Part shown: in pieces, positions 25,669 to 33,624 of the stretch | How positions within the stretch are numbered: position 1 is the stretch's first letter | Layout of the letters: each line of letters starts with the position of its first letter | NCBI GenBank assembly: GCA_945788625.1 | Contig: CALZMQ010000040.1 | Coordinates: 34,543-68,257 of the forward strand | Direction of reading: 5' to 3' | Length of the DNA stretch: 33,715 nt | From: an uncultured Woeseiaceae bacterium | GTDB lineage: Bacteria; Pseudomonadota; Gammaproteobacteria; Steroidobacterales; Woeseiaceae | Position numbers and translations under genes: made by a program | Notes under the pieces: model-generated | Database searches by the model: none | What the model was told of the DNA's origin: nothing | The model's input: only the letters and a program-made list of their open reading frames with translations

Positions 25669-26472
25669 GTTTATTTTTCGGTCTTTGGCCGTCCCTGGCC
25701 TCGAGCGGATATTCGACGGCCAATCCGTTGCTCGATGCGATGTCGGAACTCATCGGTCCCGATAATCTGGTTTCTTTTTGTAGCAACCCGGATCTGACCG
25801 AGCTCTCGATCGTTTATGCCAGCGGCGACAAATTCTCTATAAGCCCGGCATCTCGTGGCGCCGGTACTTCCCAGTGCGGTATACGCAGGGCTCATGTCGA
25901 TGGATTGTGCTGCTGCTATACCTGCATGCTCGCGATAGCTTGACCAGCGATAGTGTTCAGGTGAGTTCACTATTGACGCGCGTACGGGGTTCAGGTCCAC
26001 GTAACGATGGCAGGCCAACAGGTAGTTGTCGGAATCGATCAGGCTGGCTTTGAAGCGCCCCTCCCACAAAGTTCCGGATCGCCTTTCAATTTTGTTCACG
26101 CGGCGTGTCTGTCGGGCCGCAAGCACCTTCAGCATTTTTGACACCGCCTGTGTGTCGTCGCCAGGCGCGACAATCAGATGCACATGATTCGTCATCAAAC
26201 AGTAGCCGTACACCCGGATCTCCAAGGTAGCCCTCATTTCCGCCAGATTGTCGAGGTAGAATTGATAATCGGCGTGCGCCGCGAAGACTGCCTGGCGGTC
26301 ATGGCCACGTTGTACAATGTGCAGCGGATAATTTGGCAGAAAAAGGCGAGGATAACGCGGCATCGGAAAGGCAAGGGCTTGCGAAGAGTCGTTGTCACGC
26401 TAGCACCTGGTCTGCCGCACCGAATAGCAGTGAATATCGGGAAATCCGGGTGAAAATAAACCTGACACCTTT
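25658..26472 (-). mobile_element. RAYT element bounded by inverted 20-bp repeats
   Basis: The 20-base repeat beginning AAAATAAACCTGACACC is present in opposite orientations at 25658-25677 and 26453-26472, exactly enclosing the Y1 transposase gene. The whole is about 815 bp, a plausible unit for a single-copy domesticated IS200/IS605-like element. No target-site duplication was recognised, which fits this transposase class. Confidence 0.6.
25671..26363 (-). CDS. REP-associated tyrosine transposase (RAYT, Y1/IS200-like)
   Basis: A 230-residue Y1-type single-strand transposase of the RAYT group. The N-terminus MPRYPRLFLPNYPLHIVQRG is typical. The HUH metal-binding motif is NHVHLI (H60, H62). 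The signature LWEGRFKASLIDSDNYLLAC and YVDLNPVRA follow; a tyrosine in that helix (Y114 is the best candidate) would be the nucleophile. Length and motifs are intact, so it may be active. Its TAA stop (25673-25671) lies inside the left end repeat. Other RAYTs act on REP hairpins, and REP-like sequences occur at four loci in this window. Confidence 0.92.
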   Translation of the reverse strand: MPRYPRLFLPNYPLHIVQRGHDRQAVFAAHADYQFYLDNLAEMRATLEIRVYGYCLMTNHVHLIVAPGDDTQAVSKMLKVLAARQTRRVNKIERRSGTLWEGRFKASLIDSDNYLLACHRYVDLNPVRASIVNSPEHYRWSSYREHAGIAAAQSIDMSPAYTALGSTGATRCRAYREFVAAGINDRELGQIRVATKRNQIIGTDEFRHRIEQRIGRRISARGQGRPKTEK

Positions 26473-26513
26473 TAGGACAGGAGACCCATGTGAAAATAAA
26501 CCTGACACCTTTG
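26450..26513 (+). repeat. Two direct copies of the RAYT-linked repeat
   Basis: Two copies of a 23-base sequence (core AAATAAACCTGACACC) start at 26450 and 26490, with a 40-base period. The first is the right end of the RAYT element. The second contains the GTG start codon and first seven codons of the nuclease gene. Confidence 0.85.
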
Positions 26514-27371
26514 AGGGTCCTTGCAGGCATCATGGCCGTGATATCGGTGCTTCCCGGCATCGCATATTCCTGGGGGTACGTTGGTCATGAAGTCGTCTGC
26601 GAGATTGCGTTTCAGGAGCTGACGGACACGGCCAGGCAATCGGTAAGGAACCTCCTGCAGAGCGATTCGAGCCCGACGTTTGCCAGGTCCTGCAATTGGG
26701 CCGACGAGTCGGAGCAGAAGGAAAAACGTCGGCCGGATCACTTTATCAACGTACCGCGCTACTACTACGAGATAAGGAGTGGACAGTGTCGCCTGGGCGA
26801 TCAGTGCCTGTTCTCGGCGATCCGGGAGGACACAAATACGCTCGCCTACAGTAGTGACCACGAGGAAAAGGCCGAGGCGTTGAAATACCTGGGTCACTGG
26901 GTGGGGGATCTGCATCAACCGCTGCACGTGTCGTATGCCGATGACTGGGGTGGCAACAAAATCAAGGAATCCGGGTCGTCCTGCGAATTCAATCTGCACG
27001 CTGTCTGGGACAGCTGCATTATCAGGGAGAAGCTCGGAACAAATGCCAGGGATATCGCGCGCCGGCTTCGTGAGGAGATTACAAACAGCCAGCGTGAGGA
27101 GTGGAGCGATTCCACGGCGGTGGACTGGGCCGACGAATCCTATGACATCGCGCGCCGCGAAGAACTGGGGTACTGCGAGAGAGACGGCAATGTCTGCTGG
27201 TACGACGACGGCAATCGCCGCTTCCGGGACGGCGAGCAGGAAAAGAGGGTTGTCGTCGACCAGGCCTACCTGGACCGGCACGCAGGCGTGGTGAAGGAAC
27301 GCTTGCAGCAGGCCGGGGTGCGGTTGGGCGCATTATTGAACCAGGTGTTCGATCCGCCCGAATACGATTGA
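26490..27371 (+). CDS. S1/P1-type zinc nuclease, exported
   Basis: A 293-residue secreted phospholipase-C/P1-fold nuclease that would cut single-stranded DNA and RNA outside the cytoplasm using three zinc ions. GTG 26490, with GGAG 7 bases upstream, opens a signal peptide cut after AYS. The mature N-terminus is W28, as the family needs: WGYVGH gives W28 and H33. The other zinc ligands are visible: D72 (WAD), H84 (PDHFINVP), H136, D140 and H146 (GHWVGDLHQPLH), H170 and D174 (NLHAVWD). All appear intact. The first residues KINLTPL are encoded by a copy of the RAYT-linked repeat. Possible roles are nucleic-acid scavenging for phosphate or defence; neither is shown. Confidence 0.9.
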   Translation: MKINLTPLRVLAGIMAVISVLPGIAYSWGYVGHEVVCEIAFQELTDTARQSVRNLLQSDSSPTFARSCNWADESEQKEKRRPDHFINVPRYYYEIRSGQCRLGDQCLFSAIREDTNTLAYSSDHEEKAEALKYLGHWVGDLHQPLHVSYADDWGGNKIKESGSSCEFNLHAVWDSCIIREKLGTNARDIARRLREEITNSQREEWSDSTAVDWADESYDIARREELGYCERDGNVCWYDDGNRRFRDGEQEKRVVVDQAYLDRHAGVVKERLQQAGVRLGALLNQVFDPPEYD

Positions 27372-27446
27372 CGAGTTGGGTTATCGTGGCTGGGTCGCTC
27401 TCGCACATCCACGTGCTGCGCGACATAAGGCCGTCCTGGCCCAAAA

Positions 27447-27486
27447 GCCGTTCCTACGCGGCTGAAAATAAACCTGACACCTTTTT
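27447..27486. repeat. REP-like core fused to a RAYT-linked repeat
   Basis: GCCGTTCCTACG (27447-27458) is the reverse complement of the REP core with one mismatch. AGCCG and CGGCT around it can pair. The RAYT-linked repeat (27463-27484) begins within CGGCTGAAAA, so the two repeat types abut. It ends a few bases before the stop codon of the cytochrome gene (27490-27488). Confidence 0.75.
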
Positions 27487-27487
27487 C

Positions 27488-28000
27488 CTACCGGGATTCA
27501 CTCACCATGTAATCGACCGCCTCGGCGATTGCCTCGTCCGAGAGATCGGCACGGCCGCCCTTGGCCGGCATATAGCCCGCGGAGCCGGTGTAACCCTCGA
27601 TCGCATGTTGATTCAGGACGTCCATGCCCTGCGCGATTCGATCGGCCCACTGCGCTGCGTCGCCGAGGACCGGGGCGCCACCCACGCCCGTGCTGTGGCA
27701 CGCGATGCAGGCGGAGTTGTACACCTGCGGACCAGACATGGCTGCCGCGACGGGCTCGGGTTCGGCCACGGTCTCCACGGTCGGTTCGGGGGCCTCGGCC
27801 TCTTCGCCGGGACGATAAACCTGGCCGACAGGGCGAATACGTTCTGCGATGGCGGCCTGGTACTCGACGGCGTCACGCGTATAGATGCCCTGCGTCAGGT
27901 CTGACAGCTTCATTGTCAGGACGAGAATCGCCAGTGCGATCGCGGCTAGAACGCCGATGACGAGGGAGTACATGTCAAAGAATTTCTGATCCCGACTCAA
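27488..28000 (-). CDS. Membrane-anchored cytochrome c5-like protein
   Basis: A 170-residue c-type cytochrome. An N-terminal membrane anchor (SLVIGVLAAIALAILVLTM, about 12-30) is followed by a Pro/Glu/Ala/Val-rich linker (65-88) and one heme domain. CIACH at 98-102 binds heme; H102 is one axial ligand, and M144 in GYMPAKGG the other. QHAIEGYTG and LSDEAIAEAVDYM fit the cytochrome c5/CycB group. It would carry electrons in the periplasm near the inner membrane. Partner oxidase or dehydrogenase is unknown; the DadA-like gene lies two genes upstream on the same strand. Confidence 0.88.
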   Translation of the reverse strand: MSRDQKFFDMYSLVIGVLAAIALAILVLTMKLSDLTQGIYTRDAVEYQAAIAERIRPVGQVYRPGEEAEAPEPTVETVAEPEPVAAAMSGPQVYNSACIACHSTGVGGAPVLGDAAQWADRIAQGMDVLNQHAIEGYTGSAGYMPAKGGRADLSDEAIAEAVDYMVSESR

Positions 28001-28070
28001 CTTACTGCTCCGGAGCTTGTTTGCCTGGCCTGGCCGGACGCGGTGCCCGGCGGTGGCGGGCGATTATATA

Positions 28071-29255
28071 TCATCGCGGCGCCGGCGCGGGCATTTCCAG
28101 CATGAGCTTCATCAGCTCTTCGGCGAATACGACGGCGGCGGCGCGGGCAGCGTTGCGGTCCGATTCGTCGCCCACCTCGTAGGTGGATGCCGGAATTCCG
28201 TAGCGGCGATAAATGTAGTTCTTGGCGACCGCCGGATTCTTGCCCGGGCCCGCCTCATCGGAGAACGTGTAGTTTTCCAGGCGCGGCGTCGCGTTGGCGA
28301 ACAGGGTTCGCATGAAGGCCGCCGGCTCGGTGGGCACGGTATCGTCCTGCGTATAGAACAGGTTGCGGTCCGTTGAGTGAAAATCGAGAAACACGCGCAG
28401 CTGCTCGCCGCTGTCATCGAGCTGGTCGAGTAACGCGGCGACCAGCTTTGTCTCGGGTTGTTCGAAGACGCCCCAGTCGCGATTCAGGTCTGTGCCACCG
28501 AGGTTATGACGCCAGTTCCCGCCGAGCACACCGTCGGGATTCAGCAGCGGAATCGAGATGATCTGGAAGCGCTCGCGAAAGCGGTTCGCGAGTTCCGTAT
28601 CGGCGAGCAAGGTCTCCGTGAACGCGAACAACGCGAACGCGCCGGACACTTCGGGCGGATGCTGGCGGCCGACCAGGAACAGTACCTCCTTCGACGTCGG
28701 GTTGCTGACCAGGCAGTGGATCGGTTGCCCGCCGACAGAGTGTCCGAGCAACAGGAGCTCCGCATCGGAATTCGCGGCCGTCCTGCGGTTCCAGACGTCG
28801 TAGATGGCGGGCGTGACGAGTTCCTGCGCCGACACCCAGACAGCCCGGTCGTCGAGCGTGAGCTCTATATCGACGTGCGTCTCTTTCTTCCTGATCCGGA
28901 CGTTCTCGTCATCGAGCGGAACCCAGGCCAATCCGTCCACACTGGTTTTCGGGATGTAACGATGCTTGCCGCCGATGTACCGCAGCGTCACTCTGGCCTC
29001 TGACGCGGCGGATGGCACCAGCTTGAACGAATACCAGGGGCTGGGGTTAATGTAACCGTCGTCCTCGGGAAGAATGGTAAGTCGAACATGATTGGGGGCC
29101 AGCACTGCACAACGACCGCGGCGCGCTCCGGCATATCCGTCGATGACCGTGAACGATTCGGCCTCGCACGCCGTGCCGGCATTGAAGGCCGGTATGGGTG
29201 CTGCGCAGGCAGCCAGGACAAGGAGTGCGAAAGCGGAAACGGCAAGTTTGTGCAT
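28071..29255 (-). CDS. M14-family zinc carboxypeptidase-like lipoprotein
   Basis: A 394-residue predicted lipoprotein: MHKLAVSAFALLVLAAC carries the lipobox LAAC (C17). After a beta-rich N-terminal domain (about 30-145), as in cytosolic carboxypeptidase-like M14 proteins, the catalytic domain begins near 160. Zinc ligands are H199 and E202 (RQHPPEVSG) and H293 (FLDFHSTDRN). DLNRDWG supplies the substrate arginine and E360 (STYEVGDE) is the general base candidate. All are intact. Its substrate could be peptides or peptidoglycan fragments in the periplasm. It follows the DadA-like gene by 12 bases, so the two are probably co-transcribed. Confidence 0.85.
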   Translation of the reverse strand: MHKLAVSAFALLVLAACAAPIPAFNAGTACEAESFTVIDGYAGARRGRCAVLAPNHVRLTILPEDDGYINPSPWYSFKLVPSAASEARVTLRYIGGKHRYIPKTSVDGLAWVPLDDENVRIRKKETHVDIELTLDDRAVWVSAQELVTPAIYDVWNRRTAANSDAELLLLGHSVGGQPIHCLVSNPTSKEVLFLVGRQHPPEVSGAFALFAFTETLLADTELANRFRERFQIISIPLLNPDGVLGGNWRHNLGGTDLNRDWGVFEQPETKLVAALLDQLDDSGEQLRVFLDFHSTDRNLFYTQDDTVPTEPAAFMRTLFANATPRLENYTFSDEAGPGKNPAVAKNYIYRRYGIPASTYEVGDESDRNAARAAAVVFAEELMKLMLEMPAPAPR

Positions 29256-29267
29256 GCAGGCGCTCTT

Positions 29268-30479
29268 TCAGTGGACAGAGTGGGTGACAGACATCGCGAC
29301 GTCGTAACCGGACGCACAGGCCAACGTCCACCCGAGCATGCCATGACCGGTATTCAAGTAAAGGCCGTCAATGCCCGACGGACCTACGCAGGGTCGTCCA
29401 TCCGGCGTCATGGGCCGGAAGCCGCCCCATTGGTCGCGGTTCTCCGCATCGTAGTCCGCCGCGAGCGGCGCCCAGTCGCGGGCGACCTCCATCAACGCAG
29501 CGATGCGTTTCGAATCGTCGTCGGTCCTGAACCCGTTGAAATCGGCAAATCCGGCGATGCGCAGGTTGCCGTTGATGCGGCTGAAGACGATCTTCTTGTG
29601 AAGGACCGTAATGCTCACATCGGGGGCGGCGGCACCGGGCGGGAGCGTCACGCTGTAACCCCGCACCGGATAGATGTGGGGGTCGACGCCGACCGGCCGC
29701 AACAACTGGCCGCTCCATGCACCCGTGCAAACGACCACCGCGTCCGCCGCCAACTCGCCGCCCTCGAGTTCGACAGAGCGCAGCTTGTGACCCTGTTTGC
29801 GCAGGCGCTTCACCCTGGCGCCGAGCCTGAACGTCACCCGCCCCGTTTTCTCGAGCAGTTCTTTCAGCCCGACGGTAAACGCATAGGAGTCCGCCACCGA
29901 GTCGTTGCTCGAGTACACGGCACCGGCGAAGTTCCCCGTCATTACGCTGAGCGCGGGTTCGATTTCCAGCGCCGCTTCCGGCTCCAGCACTTCGGTCTCA
30001 CAGCCTTGCCCACTTTTCAAAGCGGCGTTCACGCGAGCCGCGTCGATTTCCGCCGCCGAATTCAGGAGCACGAGTTTGCCGGCCTCACGGTGCGAAAAGT
30101 CGAACGGCAACTTTTCGCGCAGCTTGCGCATGAGCAACTCGGAGCGCATCGCGGTCCTGAGCACGGCCACGGTGTTCTTCGCCGCTCGACGATTGGTGCA
30201 CTGCGACAGGAACCGGATGCCCCAGGGGATCAGTGCGGGCCCGAGCCGAACGCGGTAACCGTTGTCGCGACCGGCGAGCAGCGCCGGGATCTTCGCAACG
30301 AACTCGGGTTTCGCGAGCGCATCGGTGAAGCTGTAGGAGAGCTGGCCTGCATTGGCATAGGTCGCGCCATCGGCGACGCCGTTCAACCGATCAACCACTG
30401 TCACCTCGCACCCCTGTTGCGACAGGTAGTACGCGGTTGTTACGCCAATGACGCCTGCGCCGATGACGACTACGTGCAT
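29268..30479 (-). CDS. DadA-like D-amino-acid dehydrogenase (FAD-dependent)
   Basis: A 403-residue DAO-family flavoprotein that would oxidise a D-amino acid, or a related amine such as proline or sarcosine, and pass electrons to the respiratory chain. The N-terminal FAD loop is VVVIGAGVIGVTTAYYL (3-19), followed by VVDRLNGVADGATYANAGQL, typical of DadA. VVCTGAWSGQLLRPVGVDP, IYPVRGYSVTL, GGFRPMTPDGRPCVGPS and NTGHGMLGWTLACASG complete the family pattern. AGGA lies 7 bases before the ATG. The broken LysR gene upstream is a likely former regulator. Exact substrate is uncertain. Confidence 0.88.
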   Translation of the reverse strand: MHVVVIGAGVIGVTTAYYLSQQGCEVTVVDRLNGVADGATYANAGQLSYSFTDALAKPEFVAKIPALLAGRDNGYRVRLGPALIPWGIRFLSQCTNRRAAKNTVAVLRTAMRSELLMRKLREKLPFDFSHREAGKLVLLNSAAEIDAARVNAALKSGQGCETEVLEPEAALEIEPALSVMTGNFAGAVYSSNDSVADSYAFTVGLKELLEKTGRVTFRLGARVKRLRKQGHKLRSVELEGGELAADAVVVCTGAWSGQLLRPVGVDPHIYPVRGYSVTLPPGAAAPDVSITVLHKKIVFSRINGNLRIAGFADFNGFRTDDDSKRIAALMEVARDWAPLAADYDAENRDQWGGFRPMTPDGRPCVGPSGIDGLYLNTGHGMLGWTLACASGYDVAMSVTHSVH

Positions 30480-30537
30480 GCGATTTCCTATCCGAGACAG
30501 GCAATCGATGTTACGCAGCAGCCTGCACGGCTCTCAA

Positions 30538-30560
30538 ATGACCATTGTTGCTTGCGTCAT
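30538..30560. promoter_or_regulatory. Dyad between LysR pseudogene and dadA
   Basis: ATGAC and its reverse complement GTCAT are separated by 13 bases, 59-81 bases before the dadA start codon. It is a possible operator for a LysR-type or other dimeric regulator. It is short, so chance cannot be excluded. Confidence 0.25.
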
Positions 30561-30581
30561 AACTGGGGGCTATGGGCGCAC

Positions 30582-31378
30582 TCACCGGTCGAGAAAGCGC
30601 CGGATCGAAACCTCCAGGTGCTGGATGAAGTTCTGTGCGGCGATGGAGAGCGGTACCGCGGCAAGACTGAGCACCCTGATGTCGAAACGCAGTTCCGGTT
30701 CGAGCGGCAGGATCTGAAGGCCACCCGCACCACCCGACTTCGCAGTAATCTCATCGGCAATCGTCACCCCGGCGCCGCAGCTGACCAGCGCCTTGGCGAC
30801 ATGGTAGGTTTCTGACCACGACACGACATTGAGGTCCTGCGCCACCTGTCCCCGAACTCGAGATCGCCGGGCGCGAGCACTACGAAACGACCCCCGGCCA
30901 GCGTACGTGCATCGATACCGGGCACCGCGTGCGGGTCGAATGCGAGGCCGATGTCGACGCGCGATTCGAGCAATGCCTCGTTCATCTCATCGTGATGCAG
31001 CGTTTCGATCTCGAATACCGTGCCTTCGTTCTGCTGGCAGAAAGACGCGACGGCCTGCGGCAGAACTTCCTGGCCGAAGGCCGGTGTTCCGGCAATGCGA
31101 ATGTGACCCGAGTTTCCCGCTCGCAGGTTCTCGGCGACGTGCCGCAGGCGGTCGATGTCCCTGTAAACGGCCGATACGTGAGCGAACAGGCGATGGGCCT
31201 CGGGCGTGGCGACCAGTTTGCCCTTGACGCGGTCGAACAGCAGGTAGCCGAGCTGCTGCTCGGCATGCGCCAGTACTTTCGAAACGGAGGGCTGCGACAC
31301 ATTCAGCATGGCGGCGGCGCCGGTCATGGAGCCGGTCGAATAGACGGCGTGGAATACCTCGATCTGTCGCAAACGCAT
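30582..31378 (-). pseudogene. LysR-family regulator broken by an out-of-frame internal deletion
   Basis: The first 178 codons from ATG 31378 give a normal LysR N-terminus: MRLRQIEVFHAVYSTGSMTG, a winged helix with NVSQPSVSKVLAHAEQQLG, and the start of the effector domain up to FVVLAPGDLEFGDR. Reading then continues into a foreign-looking frame (WRRTSMSCRG) and stops. The rest, VVSWSETYHVAKALVSCGAG to RRFLDR, is read in a second frame from about 30845 to 30582. Together they give about 265 residues against the usual 300, so about 35 residues near the break are missing. That points to a deletion not divisible by three rather than a single-base error. Confidence 0.8.
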
Positions 31379-31433
31379 GGCTGGCCCCTGTTTCGCTGTT
31401 AGTATAACCACAGGCTATGCATCGACCCGACTA
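31379..31433. promoter_or_regulatory. Divergent intergenic region of the LysR remnant and CapA gene
   Basis: These 55 bases must hold both promoters. TATACT on the minus strand and the overlapping TATAAC (31403-31408) on the plus strand are reasonable -10 boxes; no good -35 box was found for either. Confidence 0.3.
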
Positions 31434-33437
31434 ATGAGAACATCGACGTCCGCTTTGCTCCTGCTGCTCATCACAGGCTGCGTATTCGCAGGGCTTGCTA
31501 CTGCCGCGCCCCTGCTCGTGGTGGGACAAATACAGGATGAATCGGGTAATCCCATTGCCGGCGCCAGCCTCCTCGTGCGCGGCAGGCCAGTCGGCGTGGA
31601 TTCCAAGGGCGAATTCACGCTCGAATTCGACTCGCCGACGACCGTCATGCTGCAGGTATCCGCGCCGGGGTACTACCCTTTTGCGCATACGCTGCACCGC
31701 TCCGACTTTGTTGCAGGTCGCAAGGCGGTCATGCCCGTCGTCGAGCTGGTAGAGAAAGTCCCGGGACGCAGGTTGATGCTGTTTGCGGGCGACTCGATGC
31801 TCAGCCGCCGCTATTTCGATCCCCGCGATGGCGAGCCGGCATTGCTGGAGCGAGATCGTGTCACCGAGGGTGGCAAGCGGCTGCTGCAGCATGTGAAACC
31901 GTATATCGAGCTGGCCGACTACGCCTCTGTGAATCTCGAGACGCAGCTATCGGCAACGGAGCTGACCGACCCGGTGCCGAAGTCGGTGACGTTTTATTCG
32001 CCCGTCGAACTGGCGACGCTGCTCGAGTGGGCGGGTTTCGACTACTTTGCGCTCGGCAACAACCACATGTTCGACTACCGCGAGGAGGGCCTGCAAACCA
32101 CGTACGCCGCGCTCGAGGCAACGTCGCTCGATCACTCCGGCGCCGGCTTCAGCGAAGAAGAGGCCCGCAGGCCGGCGCGCGTCGATATCGACGGGCTCGA
32201 GCACCGTTTTTTCAGTTATGTCGGCTGGCCCGGCACTTTCGTGCCGAGCCAGGTCGCCGAGGAATCGAAAGGCGGTGCAGCGCTCGGCAATACAGCGGTC
32301 ATCGCGGAGGACCTCGGCGGGCAGCCGTCGGACGTGGTTTCCGTCTTGCAATTGCACGCCGGGCTCGAGTACGCCGAAACACCGGCACTGAGCGAGCAGA
32401 CCACGATGCGGCAAGCGGTCCGCGACGGCGCCGACATCGCGATCGGCCACCATCCGCACGTGCTGCAGGGCTTCGAGATTTACAAGGACCGGCTCATTGC
32501 CTATTCGCTCGGCAACTTTCTTTTCGACCAGTATCACTACACGACCCAGCTCGGCATGTTGCTGTTCGTCTGGATGGATGGGCAAACCCTCTATCGTGCC
32601 GAAGCCGTGCCGCTGCACATCAACGGCTATGTTCCGACGCCGGCGACCGGCACATTGCGACATGCGGTGCTGGCGCGGCTCGCGCGCCTGTCGAAAGCCG
32701 GCGTTTGCATGCGGCCCAGCGGCTTTCACGCGGTCGTTTCGAGCTGCGACGATACGAACGACCGACCCAGCAATACGGTTGTTGCCCCGCAGGAAGTCGG
32801 AACCGCGCCCGTACACCTCAGGACGCTGGGCGCGTCACCACTGTCGCCGGTCGTGGTGAGCGCGGGCGACGGCCTGCACCGCCTGGGCGTCGACCTTTTG
32901 CGTCGTGGTGATTTCGAGTATGCCCGCCTGTTTGGCGCACACGACAGAACCTGGATCGAAGGGCGCGATGCGTCGCTGAAGACGGGCGACAACAACCGGC
33001 TCGAAATACGCGTTCCTGCCGGTGGGCGAAGCGTGAGGACCGGCATGAAGGTCTTCGAACGCGTCTTTACCTTGTCCAATCCTGCTACCTTCAGCGGGAC
33101 GCTGTCCGTGGACGGCGAAGTTCGCGTTCGTGTCCTGTTGCAGCGCCGCCGGGCAACGGAGCAGCTCGACGACGAGCTGCGGAACGGCCCGGTTCGCGAA
33201 ATCGGTACGCTTGAGGCGTCGACAACGACAGGCCGCGAGTTTTCCTTCGACTACAACCAGCCGAGAATCGCCACGCGCTCGGTGCGGCTGCTGATCGAAG
33301 TCGACGACACGTCGGCGGACAAGACCGGCGCCTCCGTGTCTTTCGACGACCTCGCCTGGGTGGAGTGGCAAACGCCCTGGCTCGACGCCGACGACAGCAC
33401 ACCGCGCTTCGCCACGCACATACAGTTTCAACCGTAA
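31434..33437 (+). CDS. Exported CapA-type protein with regulatory-like and C-terminal beta domains
   Basis: A 667-residue exported protein. The start is ATG 31434 (MRTSTSALLLLLITGC); ITGC at C16 fits a lipobox, though cleavage at ATAA is also possible. A carboxypeptidase-regulatory-like beta domain follows (about 28-95, QIQDESGNPIAGASLLVRG). The CapA/PgsA metallophosphatase-like domain (about 112-400) has LMLFAGDSML, YASVNLETQL, FALGNNHMFDY and GHHPHVLQGFEIY, with the metal-ligand Asp, Asn and His residues in place. The C-terminal part (about 470-660) looks like a beta-sandwich of the carbohydrate-binding type. In Bacillus CapA handles polyglutamate capsule; no capBC-like genes are here, so the substrate is unknown. 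The ribosome site is weak. Confidence 0.82.
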   Translation: MRTSTSALLLLLITGCVFAGLATAAPLLVVGQIQDESGNPIAGASLLVRGRPVGVDSKGEFTLEFDSPTTVMLQVSAPGYYPFAHTLHRSDFVAGRKAVMPVVELVEKVPGRRLMLFAGDSMLSRRYFDPRDGEPALLERDRVTEGGKRLLQHVKPYIELADYASVNLETQLSATELTDPVPKSVTFYSPVELATLLEWAGFDYFALGNNHMFDYREEGLQTTYAALEATSLDHSGAGFSEEEARRPARVDIDGLEHRFFSYVGWPGTFVPSQVAEESKGGAALGNTAVIAEDLGGQPSDVVSVLQLHAGLEYAETPALSEQTTMRQAVRDGADIAIGHHPHVLQGFEIYKDRLIAYSLGNFLFDQYHYTTQLGMLLFVWMDGQTLYRAEAVPLHINGYVPTPATGTLRHAVLARLARLSKAGVCMRPSGFHAVVSSCDDTNDRPSNTVVAPQEVGTAPVHLRTLGASPLSPVVVSAGDGLHRLGVDLLRRGDFEYARLFGAHDRTWIEGRDASLKTGDNNRLEIRVPAGGRSVRTGMKVFERVFTLSNPATFSGTLSVDGEVRVRVLLQRRRATEQLDDELRNGPVREIGTLEASTTTGREFSFDYNQPRIATRSVRLLIEVDDTSADKTGASVSFDDLAWVEWQTPWLDADDSTPRFATHIQFQP

Positions 33438-33624
33438 CCGGGCCGCCGGCTTGTGCCGTCGATCCGCCGTATGGCATTGTCAGTCATTGCGGCGCATGCA
33501 CCCGGTCCATAGACCGCGGTTATGGGGCTTGGAAACGATGGCATTGGCCAGCTTTCCGGGGTCTTGCTAGCGTTGACCAGAGTCTCGAAAAAAGAAGACT
33601 TCGTATAAAAACAGGGGGTAGTTC

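Noticed and set aside
25646..27486. Repeats near the RAYT as a CRISPR array
   Set aside because: Copies differ in orientation and spacing, enclose genes, and no cas gene is present.
29088..30815. 575-residue plus-strand open frame opposite dadA
   Set aside because: It is antisense to a convincing flavoprotein gene and covers parts of three genes; composition is that of a shadow frame.
33573..33609. TTGACC and TATAAA before the last partial gene as a promoter
   Set aside because: The spacer would be about 25 bases, too long for a sigma-70 promoter.
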